64,000 bases of DNA, taken from contig OZ035961.1 of assembly GCA_964034945.1 (NCBI GenBank), positions 46,426,184 to 46,490,183 on the forward strand, in the 5' to 3' direction. Each line of letters starts with the position of its first letter. Within the stretch, counting starts at the first letter, position 1. The translations under genes were made by a program, and so were the position numbers. Source of the stretch: Chrysopilus asiliformis (taxonomy: Eukaryota > Arthropoda > Insecta > Diptera > Rhagionidae). Positions 1-12,731 of the stretch are shown in pieces. The notes under the pieces are model-generated. The model worked only from the letters and a program-made list of their open reading frames with translations. It was not told the origin of the DNA and did not search any database.

Positions 1-207
1 GTTCCAAAAAAAAATTTGAATACTTTAGCTTGGCACACAAAACAATAAAAAACGGTCACTAAACATCAACAAAACGATAGATACATACCAGTAAAAATAT
101 AAATGTGTTTAAAATATCTCCAAATGCAGTAAGTATAATACATATGTATCTACATTAAAGTTATTGTATTTCATGAACTGTTTTCACACCAAGAAAAATA
201 TCTCTTA

Positions 208-534
208 AGGCCAGTTCAGACTATATAAGTACTTAGTCAAGTGATAAATCATTAACTTCCCAGCGAAGATGTCTTTCATACTTTACTAATAAAGTATTGG
301 TAACGCGTATTAACCCATTCACGACCGGCGTCGCCATTATAAGATAAGTCTTATAAGACATATGACAGATATTTATTTACTAGATAAAACTTATCCAGCA
401 GTTGTGAAACAGGCCCTTAATCGATAAACTAAACTATTTGACTAAATTGATACTAAATTAGTATGTTCCCACTAGTTTAGTTAATAAATGAGTTTGCTAC
501 TTGACTAAAATACTTATATAGTCTTAACTGGCCT
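208..534. mobile_element. PIF/Harbinger-like MITE
   Basis: Terminal inverted repeats of about 35 bp begin AGGCCAGTT at the left and end AACTGGCCT at the right. The arms share the subterminal words GACTATATAAGTA and TTAGTCAAGT. The element is flanked on both sides by the direct triplet TTA (205-207 and 535-537), the target typical of PIF/Harbinger transposons. There is no coding potential. The superfamily assignment rests only on the 3-bp TTA target and is inferred. Confidence 0.7.
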
Positions 535-537
535 TTA

Positions 538-1028
538 GATAAACATGTAAACGAATAACAGCAATGGTGAATTCCTTAATGCTCTGCTATTGAAATAGAT
601 AAAATATTTTCAGCCTCACCGTGCTGAGAAATCTAAAGACGTACTTATTTTCTTCAAATAAATGAACAGAAATATTTGAAATGTTAAGCTCATTTTGTTG
701 AAATTCCATTTGTTAATTAACATAATGTTAAAGGGTGAACTTTGTGAAATTGTAATCCGGTTAAAGAAACATAAATTGCAATGCTATTTAGATTTTCTTC
801 CTTAAATATTTAATGAAAGATTATTAAATTATATCAACTGCCTCTTATATTAGCAAATATGTAATTGATTTTTTTTATAAATATTACATTTCTTATGTGG
901 TCAGTTGTTACAAATCAATTGTTACCAACCAAATAATGGGGGTATGTGTCTGAAGAGTAAAATTTACAATACGTATTTTATGAACTAGCACCCAAAAAAA
1001 ATCGTCAGAGTATTAGAATTAAATTTTA
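538..1028. other. AT-rich intergenic DNA
   Basis: No exon, repeat pair or RNA gene recognised here. Confidence 0.5.
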
Positions 1029-1032
1029 TTAA

Positions 1033-1654
1033 CCCTGGACCCGTGTACTGGGCACTGAGTGCCCAGAACGATTTTCGAACCGAAATTAATCATATTTTTA
1101 ATAAAGAATATGATGAAATGCAATATATTTCTGAAAGATACTGAAATTTAGAATACAAAAACAAAAAAAAATCCAAATTACATATCTTCGGGGGGGGTTG
1201 TGGAAGGTGTTAAAAAAAAGCGTAATATCGTGTACTTGGGCACTCAGTGCCCAAGTCAGTACATTTTGTATGAATTTTATTTTTATTTTGATTACAGCTT
1301 TGGGTTTTTCCCCTTTTATGATTTTTCTTGTATGCAGATATTATATTGTATTGTTATATTATTTATATTATAATATTTATATTGTATTGTTGTCATGTAT
1401 TGCATTTTCTTTCGTGGAGTACATGATTTGTTGGAGAAATCGAGTACCAGATTCGCGAGCTTACAAGGTGGTCTATATTCTCAGTCGATTTTTGCAAATT
1501 ATATTTTCCCATTGTATTTCTACTTGTTTAACGAATAAACCAATTTTTATGGTTTTTAAACAAACCAGCCATACATTTTCTATTGGAATTGCATCTGGGC
1601 ACTGAGTGCCCAAGTACACGATAAATGAAAGTTTTATAGTACACGGGTCCAGGG
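1033..1654. mobile_element. piggyBac-like MITE
   Basis: A 622-bp element flanked by TTAA on both sides (1029-1032 and 1655-1658), with perfect 16-bp inverted ends CCCTGGACCCGTGTAC. TTAA targets and CCC...GGG termini are hallmarks of piggyBac transposons. A palindromic word GGGCACTGAGTGCCC lies just inside both ends, and a near copy lies at about 1242-1256; these may be transposase-binding repeats. The open frames inside are AT-rich and match no transposase, so this looks non-autonomous. Confidence 0.85.
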
Positions 1655-1658
1655 TTAA

Positions 1659-3243
1659 TTTCATGCAGCAACTTTTCATAAAGTGTGGCTTTAACATATT
1701 ACGGCGTCACTTCATTAGGGAAGTTCACAATTTATTGTTTTAATTTTATATGAAAAACAGAAATCCAAGCTTAAAACATCGTTATTATTTCAAAGTCAAT
1801 CTAAAACTAAACTATTTGATCTTAGAATTTGATTATCTACCTTATTATCTACCTTACAATGAGAAGAATGCAAAGTGCGTTTTCACAGGTGTGTAATTTC
1901 AGTTGAAATTAGAAGATGTCATGTTTGTTGGTTTCTTTTGGTGTTTGGTGGAGAAATCATGTTAACTTGGATACGAAATTTGCAATGAAATATTTTATAA
2001 AGGAACTAAATATTTCAGAACAATGAAAACAATTTGGTTCTATTACTTGGAATGATGCGGATGTTCTTAGCTGTAAGAATTCTGCTTCGTTCGCGTTTTA
2101 CTCCTCACAAGAAATCCGTTTCCGATATTCTATACGTTCTCGAGGTATTCACATAATAAGTGAAAAAATAGTTTTGTCAAATGGCTTACAAACTAAGCGT
2201 TTTTCAACAATTTTCTACATTCTTAATTGTTGCGTGAATTGAAACAATTCTCTACATTCTTAATTGTTGCATGAAACTGAGGTTAGCTAAATCTTGTTTA
2301 CAATCTGACACTCAACTTAAAATTTTTCTGTTTCATAATCAAATTTAAACTCAATACTAATACTTCAAATGTCAAATGCACGTTTTATACTATATTTTTT
2401 GTAAATAAATTCAAATAAAACTTCTTAGGATACATTAAAACCTATGAGTTCGAAGTAACGGAGTAACTTTTTACGCAACTTTCGAAATAAGTTATGTTTT
2501 CATTTAGCAAATTTTCGAGCTGGCTAAGTCTTCTACTTCTCGTGCCCATTTTTTGACATCTCGCTGCGTGTTTAAATTGGAAAATTCTGAGTCTGGTTCA
2601 GCTTCTTGACTTCTTCGGGTTTATCGAAAAAAAATATCGGAAAAATGTATTTAAGCGGGAAAGAAAATGGATGCAATGAGACATGCATCAAGTTTTGGCA
2701 ACTAATATATAACTATGCTATCGCTTCATCAATTTTCAATAAAAACTGAAAGTATTGTTTAGAGCTGGAAACTTTAAAAACGGGAATAAAAACGGGAAGT
2801 TTAGCGACTGAAACCGAATGTTAAAAGATAAACAATTTTGAAGGAAAGGTATTTATAGCAAGCAATTTCGATGAAATTGACCTATTACATAACGCCTTAA
2901 AAAAAGGTACACGACGAGAGACTTTGGGTACAAATGGCAAAAAGGGTATACCCGATCACAGAGGTTTAAGTCTGGAGATCAACAAATAGTAGATCCCCGG
3001 AGACGTTGAATAAAAGGCCTCTAAAAAAAAGTCTCTGGAGTGCATACATGACGCAGGTACTCGTATGTCGTATCCAAGCTTAGTATTTGTAGTTTTTAAT
3101 TAGTGGTATTTTTTTCGGATATTTCAACTTTTTACAGCTCCGGGTGCTTCACAACCATCTCTAGAATTTTTACGAATTTTGGGTTTTGTCCACGTCATAG
3201 TGGTTCTACTCTATCTAAAATATAAAATATGTAATAATAAAGG
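1659..3243. other. intergenic DNA, no gene recognised
   Basis: AT-rich sequence. A short stretch at 2511-2620 reads open on the minus strand and ends in a stop, with a coding-like amino-acid mix, but it has no convincing splice acceptor and no family match. Confidence 0.4.
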
Positions 3244-3245
3244 TA

Positions 3246-3458
3246 GAACCAGAAACATACGTCCTTGCGTGCGGCATTATTTTGTTCTGGCATCTAGTAG
3301 TTGTCACCGCGTCTAAAAGTAGAAACTGAGCCTACTCTACGCGGCAGGGACGCGGCAACGCGTCTGAGCAACGCGCAATTATACATTTACTCATATAAAT
3401 GCGTAGTTTTTACCTTCACCGCGTGGGTGCCGCACGCACGGACGCGTAATTGTGGTTC
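3246..3458. mobile_element. small MITE with TA target (mariner-like)
   Basis: Imperfect inverted ends start GAACC and share the GC-rich subterminal word TGCGTGCGGCA. They are flanked by TA dinucleotides (3244-3245, 3459-3460). The GC-rich arms stand out against the AT-rich surroundings. It is non-coding, and the superfamily is inferred from the TA target only. Confidence 0.55.
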
Positions 3459-3610
3459 TACTTAACACTTGTCTTTCTTTATAAAAATTTACCTTTACAG
3501 TCAGCAAAATGAAAAAAAATCTCTTTTCTGCAAAGCCTCAAATTGCCTGAAATGTCAAAATTCATCTCCGGAGATGAAGAGATGTATTACAAAACGTCTT
3601 GACCGCAGAC

Positions 3611-4185
3611 CAGTGATGCTATATCGAGGGGAATTCCCCATTTTTCGGGGAATTTGACTATAAAAATTGTTAGTAGGGGAAAAGAGGAAAACGCTTCAAA
3701 ACGAGGGGAAACGATTTACAACGAGGGGAAAATCTTCGTCTTTCAACTAAATCCGAAATACTTTTAAAAAATTACGGAAAAGTAAAAATACAAATAAATA
3801 AAAACAATTACAATCCAATTCCAAGCTTAGGCAAAGGTAAAGAGTGAAGGAAATGCCCTTATTTATACGTTTGCCACTTTATAATGATCTTATTGCAATT
3901 GTAAAGTACACACCAATCTTTTAAACGAAAGCACTTTAAAATGGCTTTGGAATGTACGTTTAACCGATTTTTATACCCGTATGGTGAAAGCTTTTTTCTC
4001 TTAAAAGACTTTAACATGAGTCCAGATGACAATAATTTTTGGTTTTAATAAATGAATTCTTTATTTAAAATTCGTTGTTTTTATAGGGGAAAAACGAGGG
4101 GAATTTCGTCATTGAAAAAGGGGAAAAAGAGGAATTTTGTCATTTGGAAGGGGGAATATGTCACTAAAGGTACATAGCATCACTG
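3611..4185. mobile_element. hAT-like non-autonomous element
   Basis: Inverted ends CAGTGATGCTAT / ATAGCATCACTG are flanked by a perfect 8-bp target duplication CCGCAGAC (3603-3610 and 4186-4193). Both features are diagnostic of the hAT superfamily. The interior is repetitive, rich in GAGGGGAA-type words near both ends, and encodes nothing. A scrap matching the end of the DINE-like repeat (ACCCGTATGGTGAAA) lies near 3975, suggesting an old nested insertion. Confidence 0.85.
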
Positions 4186-4193
4186 CCGCAGAC

Positions 4194-6293
4194 ACAGACG
4201 TATTAAAGAGACTGTCTTATTAGTAGCAACATGGCAAAGAGTAATATTTTTTCCTCTGAATGATTACAGTCTTCCTAACAACTCATTACCTTTTGTAAGC
4301 CCTTTTTTAACTTTCTCTTTAAGGAAATCATCCTCGCTGAGCTATAAATAAATAAAAAATTGTTAAACTAGAAAAAATGTGAAAAATCGCTCTGATTCTG
4401 GATACTAGAGTGAATTCCCGATATTAGAGTGAAACAAAACCATTTCAGAACCGTTACGATCACCGATAATCGATTTACGAATAACCGAGATTCCACTGTA
4501 TTTTAATTCATTTTTGTTTCTCTCGAAACCATTTCTGTTCAAGTATCAGATGTTTCATGACCAAAATTGAATACAATGATATTAATTCTAATTGAAACAA
4601 TGGGGAATCGGAAATATTTGATAGACAGCAACAAAGTTTGATCGATATATTAAAGCGACTTCGTTAATTGAAGTTTAACGGTATCGTTTTAACCGACTTA
4701 AGCTTTTTATTTACCCGAAATAAAAATCCTCCCAAGCTGTCATCGTACAAGTCTTATTAAATTATCTATTCCATATTATCTGCGTCTTCTTGTTTTTCCT
4801 TACAAAGTTTTGAAATTTAAGTAAATAAATTCCGCAAATCATTGGCAGTCAAAATCCTAATTTTACATACAGAAGACTTTACAAGTATTAATTACATTTT
4901 GTATTTAATCGATATCATATGGTCTGGGAAAAATTAGAAAATAATCTTTAATGGCATCCTGACTGTAAAAAATATTTAAGGAAAACTGTTTCGAAATGAA
5001 CAAATTTTTTTTATGTTTTTGTTCCAAAAAATGAAGAAATCCAAATAGTTTATACCAATATTTGATTGCTAAGTCTATTCTAAAAGAATTATTAAAAATA
5101 TTTGTTCTGAGATATCTACTTTATGTGAAATTTTAAAAAACAGGTCAAATTAAATTTAAATCAACTAACTTAGGTAAGACCGAATGTTTACAGAAGCAAA
5201 GCTAGAATACCCAATTAGTGTAATTATTATAATTAAATAATGTAATTACGATATACATAAATAATATACTAACGCAAAGAAATAAAGGTGTACACAAAGG
5301 CCTTGTTAATTTACCAATCTTTTAATTTTAAAAAAATCCCAGATATTGTAAAGCTGTAGAAAATAATTTATAAATATCTTACATAACACATAAATACAAT
5401 CAATATATGAAAAATGTATACACAACACAAAAAATTTCAATGCTGCAAAAAGATCCTACCAAACTTTAAACAAAGAAAAATATGAAATTAAACATAAAGC
5501 TAATAAAATTTAATTTTTGCATGAATTTTTTTCAATCTCCGCAAGCGTTATACACACTACTGAAAGTGCATCCATTCTCAGCATTCCTATACAATTACAA
5601 AACTAATCGTTATATATTTATGTATATGGCGATATATAAAGTATATATAAATAATATAAAGAGAAAATATAATAAAATATATTTTTCAACTTTTTAACTT
5701 TATTTTTCTAACCAGAATGAAATGATATACTATTAAAAAAATTTATATTGTAAAAAACGAATTATAAACACTTGTAAATTTACGTGAAAAATTTCATGAA
5801 CCTAAAAAAAATACTAATTACTATAATTATTCACATTGTGGATAATATCTGCATTATGTTTAATACCCCTGAAAAATACGCTTTCGAATTTGTTACTGAT
5901 TCTTTATCGATGTTGATTGTATTAATTAAAAATGAAAAACTTTCCAAAAATAATAATCATTTTTTATGTAAATAAACATATATTTCAAATAAACAACTAC
6001 TACAATTAAACTAAATAAAAAGTACTGCATATGAAAATTATTTAAAAAATTAACAGATGTAAGAAAAAGAAGAAAGGAAAGTTAAACTGCAAATAAAAAC
6101 ATTTGATGATAACTTATACTTTTGTATTGCTAAAACTAAACACTAAGTAAATGGACTTATTTAAAAAAAAATTGTTGTCTTTTATTATTGGCTGGTTAAA
6201 AATCAATAAAAGCAAAGTGTTTTATCCAAAACTTCCAGTTTAATGCCTAAAAAAATCTATTCCGGAGAAACAATGGGACAAGTATTTGTACAT
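4194..6293. other. AT-rich intergenic DNA
   Basis: Very AT-rich, especially 5200-6100. The open frames here have the low-complexity composition expected by chance. No gene, RNA or repeat pair recognised. Confidence 0.5.
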
Positions 6294-6482
6294 TCAATTT
6301 TGTAGAATGACATCAGCTATCCAATTGACATATGAAGAAACCCTTGTGTATATGGCTGCCCGCTCTCCGCCGCACTCTCTTCCGAAAGATGTAATCCCAA
6401 AAACCCAGAAAGTTCTTCGCAATACATCCTTTTCGACATCATGTATGTTGGTAATAACTCCCAATGGACCTCCTGAATCGCC
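6294..6482 (-). CDS. trypsin-like (S1) serine protease, last exon only
   Basis: Read on the minus strand, a splice acceptor (...TATAG) is followed by an in-frame exon of 62 codons and a stop. It opens with GDSGGP, the active-site serine motif of chymotrypsin-family proteases. It continues with GITSFGREC, which is the S1-pocket wall with the paired cysteine, and [14 protein letters not shown], the usual C-terminal helix. The phase of the intron just before GDSGGP is the same as in the Snake-like protease at 11544-16282, and the endings are similar, so the two are probably related genes. The upstream exons with the His and Asp of the triad should lie above 6482. I could not find them within the next 5 kb, so this is either a gene with long introns or a solitary exon left by a broken duplicate. 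A possible small exon at about 6725-6815 on the same strand is too weak to join to it. Confidence 0.7.
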   Translation of the reverse strand, partial: GDSGGPLGVITNIHDVEKDVLRRTFWVFGITSFGRECGGERAAIYTRVSSYVNWIADVILQN

Positions 6483-9077
6483 CTATATATAATATTTTAA
6501 TATATAATTAGACACATAAGAGAATCTGGACCCTTCAGTCGTTTTCGGATTAAAACATTTTGCAAAGATTTAGAAATACCAAAAACATCAAGAATTTTTT
6601 TCAAAAACACTTTTGAGAAAATAAATAACAGGACCTTGGGGTAAAAATGTCAAAAAATTGACATTAGACTCGTTATCGGCGCCATTAAAACCCTTAATAT
6701 GTGCGCAGTCAAACTAATTTACTTTTATCAAAGTTCTCCAAGGACGGATGTACTTTATCATCTCTATTCTCATCCTTAGCAACAGCAAGTTGCAGATTGT
6801 ACAATGTGCAAATGTTCTGCTATTGTCTATTGTGCCAGGAAAAAAAAACCAGTTTGAAGATCGACGAACACACTAGGCCCAATAGAGAATAGCAGAACAT
6901 TCTTGCTGTAAATTTCATCTAATCCAGTCCAGTCCTCAAAATTATTAGTTTTTAAAAAAAAAAAGAGTGCAAAGGAATCCCTATAAAATCCCCATTGTGG
7001 TGGAAATTGTGTTTTCCGGAAACCCCGTGCGGAATCTTTCGAGGAAGAATTTTTTTTACATCGTAAAAGAAAATAGGATCTCAAGAGTGGTTTCAAGTCT
7101 CTTCCGGAAAGCCTGAAATTGGCCACACGGTTGCGAGCACTGGACAGAAGTCTGGAACCACTCTTGTTGAGAAATTTTTTTTTGCTCAGACCACATTTTT
7201 GACTATTGGTCACCTGGTCAAATCATCGGTTGAGGGGAAGCAAATCCAGCTCTAGTTTAAGCCGTGAAAGAAGTTTTTTTGAAAAAAAGAGTTAAGCCCA
7301 ACCCAAGAAAATAAGGGATCATCGGACGGTCGGCGAAGCATCCAGCAACATTGAAGCTGCGGCAAGGATCGTGTCATAAACCTGTTAATAATTTATTAAA
7401 TTTGCATCAGGAAAAGGGAATCAGTGTTTGTAAAGTCATTTTCACCTCATTGAAAAATTTTAACTTCGAGCAGCTGACAATAACGTGCACGATATCGTCC
7501 AGGAAAAGAGAGCTCGGTGAGTAAGTACAAAAAACTGTTTATTTTAAATTCCATAAATGAAAATTAAATCGAGGTGACAGTGATTATTAATATTTTTTTT
7601 TTCAAAGTGAACCTAAGTTTGGTCTAAGCTGAAAATTTGTAATAATAATATAATCCAGTTGTCTACACGCACTAGGTGTGGCAATTTGATTTGAATGTTA
7701 GCGTTGGAATTTTGATACAACAAAATTTTTTTTTTTAGAAGCAAATTAATGTTTATGCACGAGACGCGATTCAATAAAATTTCCTTTGTTTAATTACATA
7801 ATGTTTTTCTAAATTTTCCACGGTGGATGACTCTCGAAGGATGCTCAGCATCACATGACCTAACTTCGTATTCAGGATGACAGTCAAGGCACGTCTCGGT
7901 TTTTCTGTTGTGACCAGGTAAACCTACCCCCTCTCTCCCCTGCGGCTAGCTTGTTTGACGTGCCGCTCATGGTTGAGTCACGGGCCAGACTTAGCACCTT
8001 AAAATAGGAGCGGTCTGATCTTATAACACCCTCTAATGTTACTTTTCCAAAAATAATTTTAACGTCCATCAGCATCCGTGACCTTTAAAAGCCCCTAACG
8101 CTAATTTTTCCGAGAATATGGAGTAAAAAGATACTCGTCTTTATATAGGATCGTAACGAATTTTCCAGACTTGAAAATCATTTTTAAGAACTTTGCGCTC
8201 GTTTTTCAATGACCGATTAACTTCTTTGCTGTGAAAATTAGTTTTACATATGTGTTGACATTTATTTTTGTTGCTAACCAATTCGCTCCGGGTTACTGAA
8301 AGCAACAAAAAAAATTACGGAGGGGTCAATCGTGACTTTTTGAGGGGGAAACAATGCTATATTATCCCAAGAAACAATTTGTAACCGTGGTTACAAATAA
8401 ACCTTCAATTTAGGTTACATTTTGGTCACATTTTAGATGGTTTCCGAATAAACCCGCCAAAAACGGTTATTTTGAAACCAGCTTCTAAATAGGGTTTCTG
8501 AAACGTTTCTGAAAGGTTACAGAAACCAAATGTGAAACTTTTGGGTTTTGTTACCATGGTTTCAAAAACGTTTCTTAACTGGAATGTAACCTCAAATTGT
8601 TAAGCGGCTCAATCCACGTTTACGTTCAATCCACGCAAGCATTAGTTAATTCGAAACAGCCAAACCGATAGCACACAGCCAGGGATCCCGTTTACACTAC
8701 TATCGTAGTTTTACACTACTATTTCGACATAATTTGACCTAATACTACTTACACTACTGAAAAACCCAAAACACTACCTTTTTCGCCATATAAAAAACGT
8801 GCTACAAATAAAGTTAATTTCTAAATTTGAAAAGTCCATTTATCTGGGGAAAATTAAAAAATATGTAATATGTAATCATTCAGACTCTTTATCTAAAATA
8901 TTTAAGTACTTTAGGCATTCCCTATGAAAAAGTGACTGACTAAACGCACTCAATTCTTAAACAAAAGGGACATATCGTCAGCTAAAAGTGAAATTGTGCT
9001 AAGTCCATTTGGTATAATTTTCCAGAAGAGCAATGAAAACCTTGTCAAAAACGTATAAAATTACCGTTAGGTGTATG
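6483..9077. other. intergenic or intronic DNA with hairpins
   Basis: It holds two inverted repeats: 6815-6901, with arms of about 20 bp, and 7088-7175, with AAGAGTGG / CCACTCTT-type arms. It also holds a stretch at 8340-8600 rich in GGTTTC / GTTAC words. No exon, tRNA or known element identified. Confidence 0.4.
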
Positions 9078-9193
9078 CACTGAGAGAAATGAACATTTTA
9101 AAATCAAACAATTTCCACCCTAGATCTAAAAATCTAGTTACTTGTTTGATTTAAAAAGAAATATCCTAGAATCAGCAGAAATATTTTATTATT

Positions 9194-9782
9194 TAGTGTT
9201 GGGCGTAATCAACTATTTTTTTAGTTGATTGATCAATCAACTAAAAATTTAGTCATGGCCAATTCAGTCATGATTACTTCAGTCATGATTAATACATTAG
9301 TCATAATCATAATTGAACACAGTAATCATTAGTTTTTCAATCATCAATTTCAATCAAGGATAGGAATGATTAAATTCAATTTCGCGATAAAATTTTTGTG
9401 AAGAAATGATAGTAGGCTTTAGGAAAAACAATTAAAATTCAAATAATTGAAATTGTAAAACAATTGTCAAAAATGGGTGATGGAGAAGTAAGTAACATGT
9501 TTTGACTACAAAAATATCAGATGTTAGCATATCATGACTTCATGAGTCGGTCTCCATCATGAAAACAATATTTACCTCTATAGAGGAAAGTAAAAACTGA
9601 AATTAAAATCAATCAAAAGAGTTAGTTTTTCAATCATGATTATGATTAAAACTAATCAACCATAATCAAAGTTACGAATTATTAATGACTAACAAATTCA
9701 ATCACAAATCAAAAAAAGTATGATTGATTTTTTTAATCATTAGTTTTCAATCATTAGTCAGATTGAACTTTGCCCAACACTA
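9194..9782. mobile_element. hAT MITE, deleted relative of the element at 54581-60549
   Basis: The ends TAGTGTTGGGC / GCCCAACACTA and about 300 bp at the left and 260 bp at the right match the termini of the large hAT element at 54581-60549. The middle is lost, with the junction near 9490. It keeps the first ATG and a short 5' coding stub of the parent. It therefore looks like an internally deleted derivative. No clear 8-bp target duplication is visible. Confidence 0.75.
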
Positions 9783-10032
9783 GTAACTCATGATTTTAAA
9801 TTAAAAAGCTTGTTTTTAGATTTAAAAACCCCAAAATGTTTAAATTAAAATTGCCCCTACTAGAATTAAAAAACCAAAATGTTTAAATTTAAAATCTTTC
9901 TTTTTGATTCAAAAATGACCTTTTTAAATTTAAACAAGTTACTTTCAAAATTTAAATGCATTCTTTCAAGCGAGATAGAAACCATTCATGTTTAGACTCA
10001 CTTCGTTAATTTACTTCGGTGGCCGTATGCGT

Positions 10033-10095
10033 TGGCGAGTGGATTCAAACCTAGGGATCTCGGGTTCGAATCGCGATATGAGCAGGAGTTTTTCA
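10033..10095 (+). repeat. tRNA-like relic (A and B box)
   Basis: TGGCGAGTGG resembles a pol III A box, and about 30 bases later GGTTCGAATC is a perfect B box. The cloverleaf arms pair poorly, so it is not a working tRNA. It is more likely a decayed tRNA or the head of a tRNA-derived SINE. Confidence 0.35.
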
Positions 10096-10362
10096 ACATT
10101 TAATTTAATTACGTAAGAAAATGTTTATAATTTATATAAATACTGTAAAAAGTAAAAAATTGCTACTGGGAAATTGGTAAAAATCTACTATTACTATCGG
10201 TAAAACCATGAAAAATGAAGATTATATTTTTTTTTTAAAAGATAATGGCAGATTACTATAAATGTTGTAGCGCGCCGCTATAAATGTGATTTTTTCCCTC
10301 AGTGAAGCTTTTTAAATTCAAAAAGGTTTTCTTTTAAAATCAGTGTAAATCTTTTAGAATTA

Positions 10363-10461
10363 AAAATCTCGTCTTTTTAATTTAAAGAAATAAACTCTAG
10401 ATTTTAAAAGGGCTTTAATCTCGTCTTTTTAATTTAAAGAAATAAACTCTAGATTTTAAAA
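10363..10461. repeat. two-copy tandem repeat
   Basis: A 46-bp sequence starting AATCTCGTCTTTTTAATT occurs twice, separated by 7 bases, with no visible difference between copies. This indicates a recent local duplication. Confidence 0.8.
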
Positions 10462-10579
10462 GAATTAAAGAGAATGTGGTTTTTATTTTTAGAATGAACT
10501 TGTTTAGCTCGTACGCAAACAACAAATTACTAAAATCTAGAGCATTTCTTTTTGATTTTAGTATATTTTTCTCTGGGTG

Positions 10580-11483
10580 ATATTAAAAATATAGCTACAT
10601 ATAGAGGATCTTTCCATTAGGACTGTAATTTAATAAAAATACTGGTATAAAAATACTGGTATCCCGGCCTACAGGTCAGAACAAAATACATTTTTTTTTT
10701 TGTGAATGTATGGATCTGTGATCGAGATATTCTTTTTTATTGGATTTGTCGAGCTTTATTTCTGGCCTTTATTTTCCACACTTTGTTTGTTACGGCCATT
10801 TCTTGTTTGAGGCGACCACTACGGTTATTCACTTGATAAAAACAAATTTAAAATTTACCATTTCCCAAAAAATCACAAAAAACAACCTTTCCTATTGTAA
10901 TGAAAATTCACTTATTACAAAATAGTTACCAAACCAGAATTTGGATTTTGGTTCAAATAGTCTTAGCATAACACAAAACATCACAAACTTGAAAAATAAT
11001 TTATTGTTGCTACAAAAGCACATGATTCAAGAAGTGCGAAAAAAATCTTGAAGGAAAAAAGAATATTTCTGTGTTTTACCATTAAGTTATTAAATATTAC
11101 AAAAAAATTACATCACACAAATAATTTGATACCGCCTTACGCTAACAAAAAATATTTTTTTGTTATTTTCCAATCGCGTGAGAAAACGAATTTTAATGCG
11201 TGAAATGTTTTAATAGCACCAAAAAAATAATTTGAAAAAAGTCCATTGAGTATTTGGCTAAAGACTAGTCTGATAACTGAAAACTCGTTTATTTCGCTGG
11301 ATGATATCATAGAGGAATCCCCGAACCGGAATTAATTTATTCTTATACCGACTGATGTAAATTAAAACCTTAAGCTCTGATGTTCTTTTTATCAGTTAAT
11401 AATTTTTCCTTCTTCCCAACTGGTTACTCGAAAAACGTCCAAGAACTCTGATCTTTTTAAGTCCAGCGATATCGAAAGTGATT
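10580..11483. other. upstream region of the Snake-like protease
   Basis: AT-rich DNA without recognised exons or repeats. Any enhancers of the protease gene would lie here, but none can be picked out by eye. Confidence 0.4.
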
Positions 11484-11488
11484 TCAGT
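11484..11488 (+). promoter_or_regulatory. candidate arthropod initiator (TCAGT)
   Basis: TCAGT, the arthropod Inr core, lies 56 bases before the protease start codon, giving a short leader. No TATA box is obvious 30 bases upstream. This is a positional guess. Confidence 0.3.
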
Positions 11489-11543
11489 CTCCTAACGGTC
11501 TTTAATCAAGTCAAGTGAAGTACAGAAAACTTTTTATATCAAA

Positions 11544-12696
11544 ATGCTGAAAATTCTTCTTTTACTTGCAATAAGTTTGACTGGTAATCACCAAAATTAA
11601 TATTTTTGTTAGATGCGCTTTTAATAAATGTTTTATTAAATTAGTGAATGGTCAATACCAAAATTATCCTTGTCGAGTTCAATACACCGGACAAATAGGG
11701 CAGTGTCAGAGATTCTCTTCTTGTCCAGCGGCTCAAGCACTTCTGCGATACTACCCGCCAACACTTTGTTTGAATGATAACTACAACAATCCAGTTGTTT
11801 GTTGCCCTACAACAAATGCTGGTGGCGGTGGCAATCCTGGTGGTCCCCAACGAATTCAACAAGGCAGAATCAGTGATAGAAGTGAGTAAATCTCGTAATT
11901 CCATAATTATTTTTAAATACTTGTAATTAAAATCAGTATTATGCAACGTAGTTTACGTGATGTAGACTACATGATTGTCTACAGCATATAAATCGAAACC
12001 GAATTGGTGATTTCAACTTGAATTTGGACCATAATCGACCAATTCGATTTGATACTTATTAAGAAACGACCAGAACAAAATCATTTTATGACCTAAAAAT
12101 AAGTATCGGGATTTATTTATTTATTTAAATGATCATACAGAGCGTTTGCTTTGCATCGTACAAAGCAAATTTGATGTGTAAATATTTTAATAAAATTTTT
12201 AATAAATATGTCAAATCAAACTAAGTAAATGTCTCACACAAGTGCGAGACCAAACTGGTAATTGAGACCAAATCAATCCAGGCATAAAAGCGACCAATGT
12301 AGACAATCCACAAAATAAAACATAATAAAAGCTATAATTGCCAATCTGGCAATTATTGAAAACCCGTATGGCGATATTCGTATTAAAATTCGAGCAGTTG
12401 TACCAAAATTCCACTTTGAGTCAAACTTTCCAATAAGATTTTCTAAAATTTATTCCAATCAGATTTTGATGTAGAATCATATCCTAAATAACTTTTGTTC
12501 TTGCACTTTTTTGATAAGATGCACCGTTTTCGAGATATTTTCGTTCGTATGGGAGGTACCCCCCCAAATGGTCCATTTTTGCCCATTAACGAACTTAGCC
12601 TTGCATTTTACGAAAAACGAATCTGCGCAAAATTTCAAGTCTGTAGCTCAATCCGTGCGCCCGCAATCCAGCCACAGATGGACGGACAGACGGACG

Positions 12697-12731
<35 letters not shown>

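Larger units (their letters stand above)
9078..10579. mobile_element. possible composite of CACTGAGAGAAA-ended MITEs
   Basis: Words of the form CACTGAGAGAAA (9078) and CCCTCAGTG (about 10297-10305) or TTTCTCTGGGTG (10568-10579) form candidate inverted ends. The DNA between them is unusually rich in repeated AAATCTAGA and TTTAAAATTT-type words. The boundaries are ambiguous and no target duplication is certain. A hAT MITE (9194-9782) sits inside. Confidence 0.35.

Noticed and set aside
1198..1605. 135-codon open frame inside the piggyBac-like MITE
   Set aside because: Low-complexity, AT-driven composition, no transposase motif, and it spans the element's inverted-repeat structure.
6725..6901. 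AHC-like residues on the minus strand near the S1 protease exon
   Set aside because: They fall in a hairpin arm, and the frame breaks at once on both sides.
6827..7213. 128-codon minus-strand frame
   Set aside because: No domain, Ser/Arg/Phe-rich with poly-Phe runs from A-tracts, crosses a palindrome.
10033..10095. Functional tRNA gene
   Set aside because: A and B boxes are present but the stems do not pair well enough for a tRNA.
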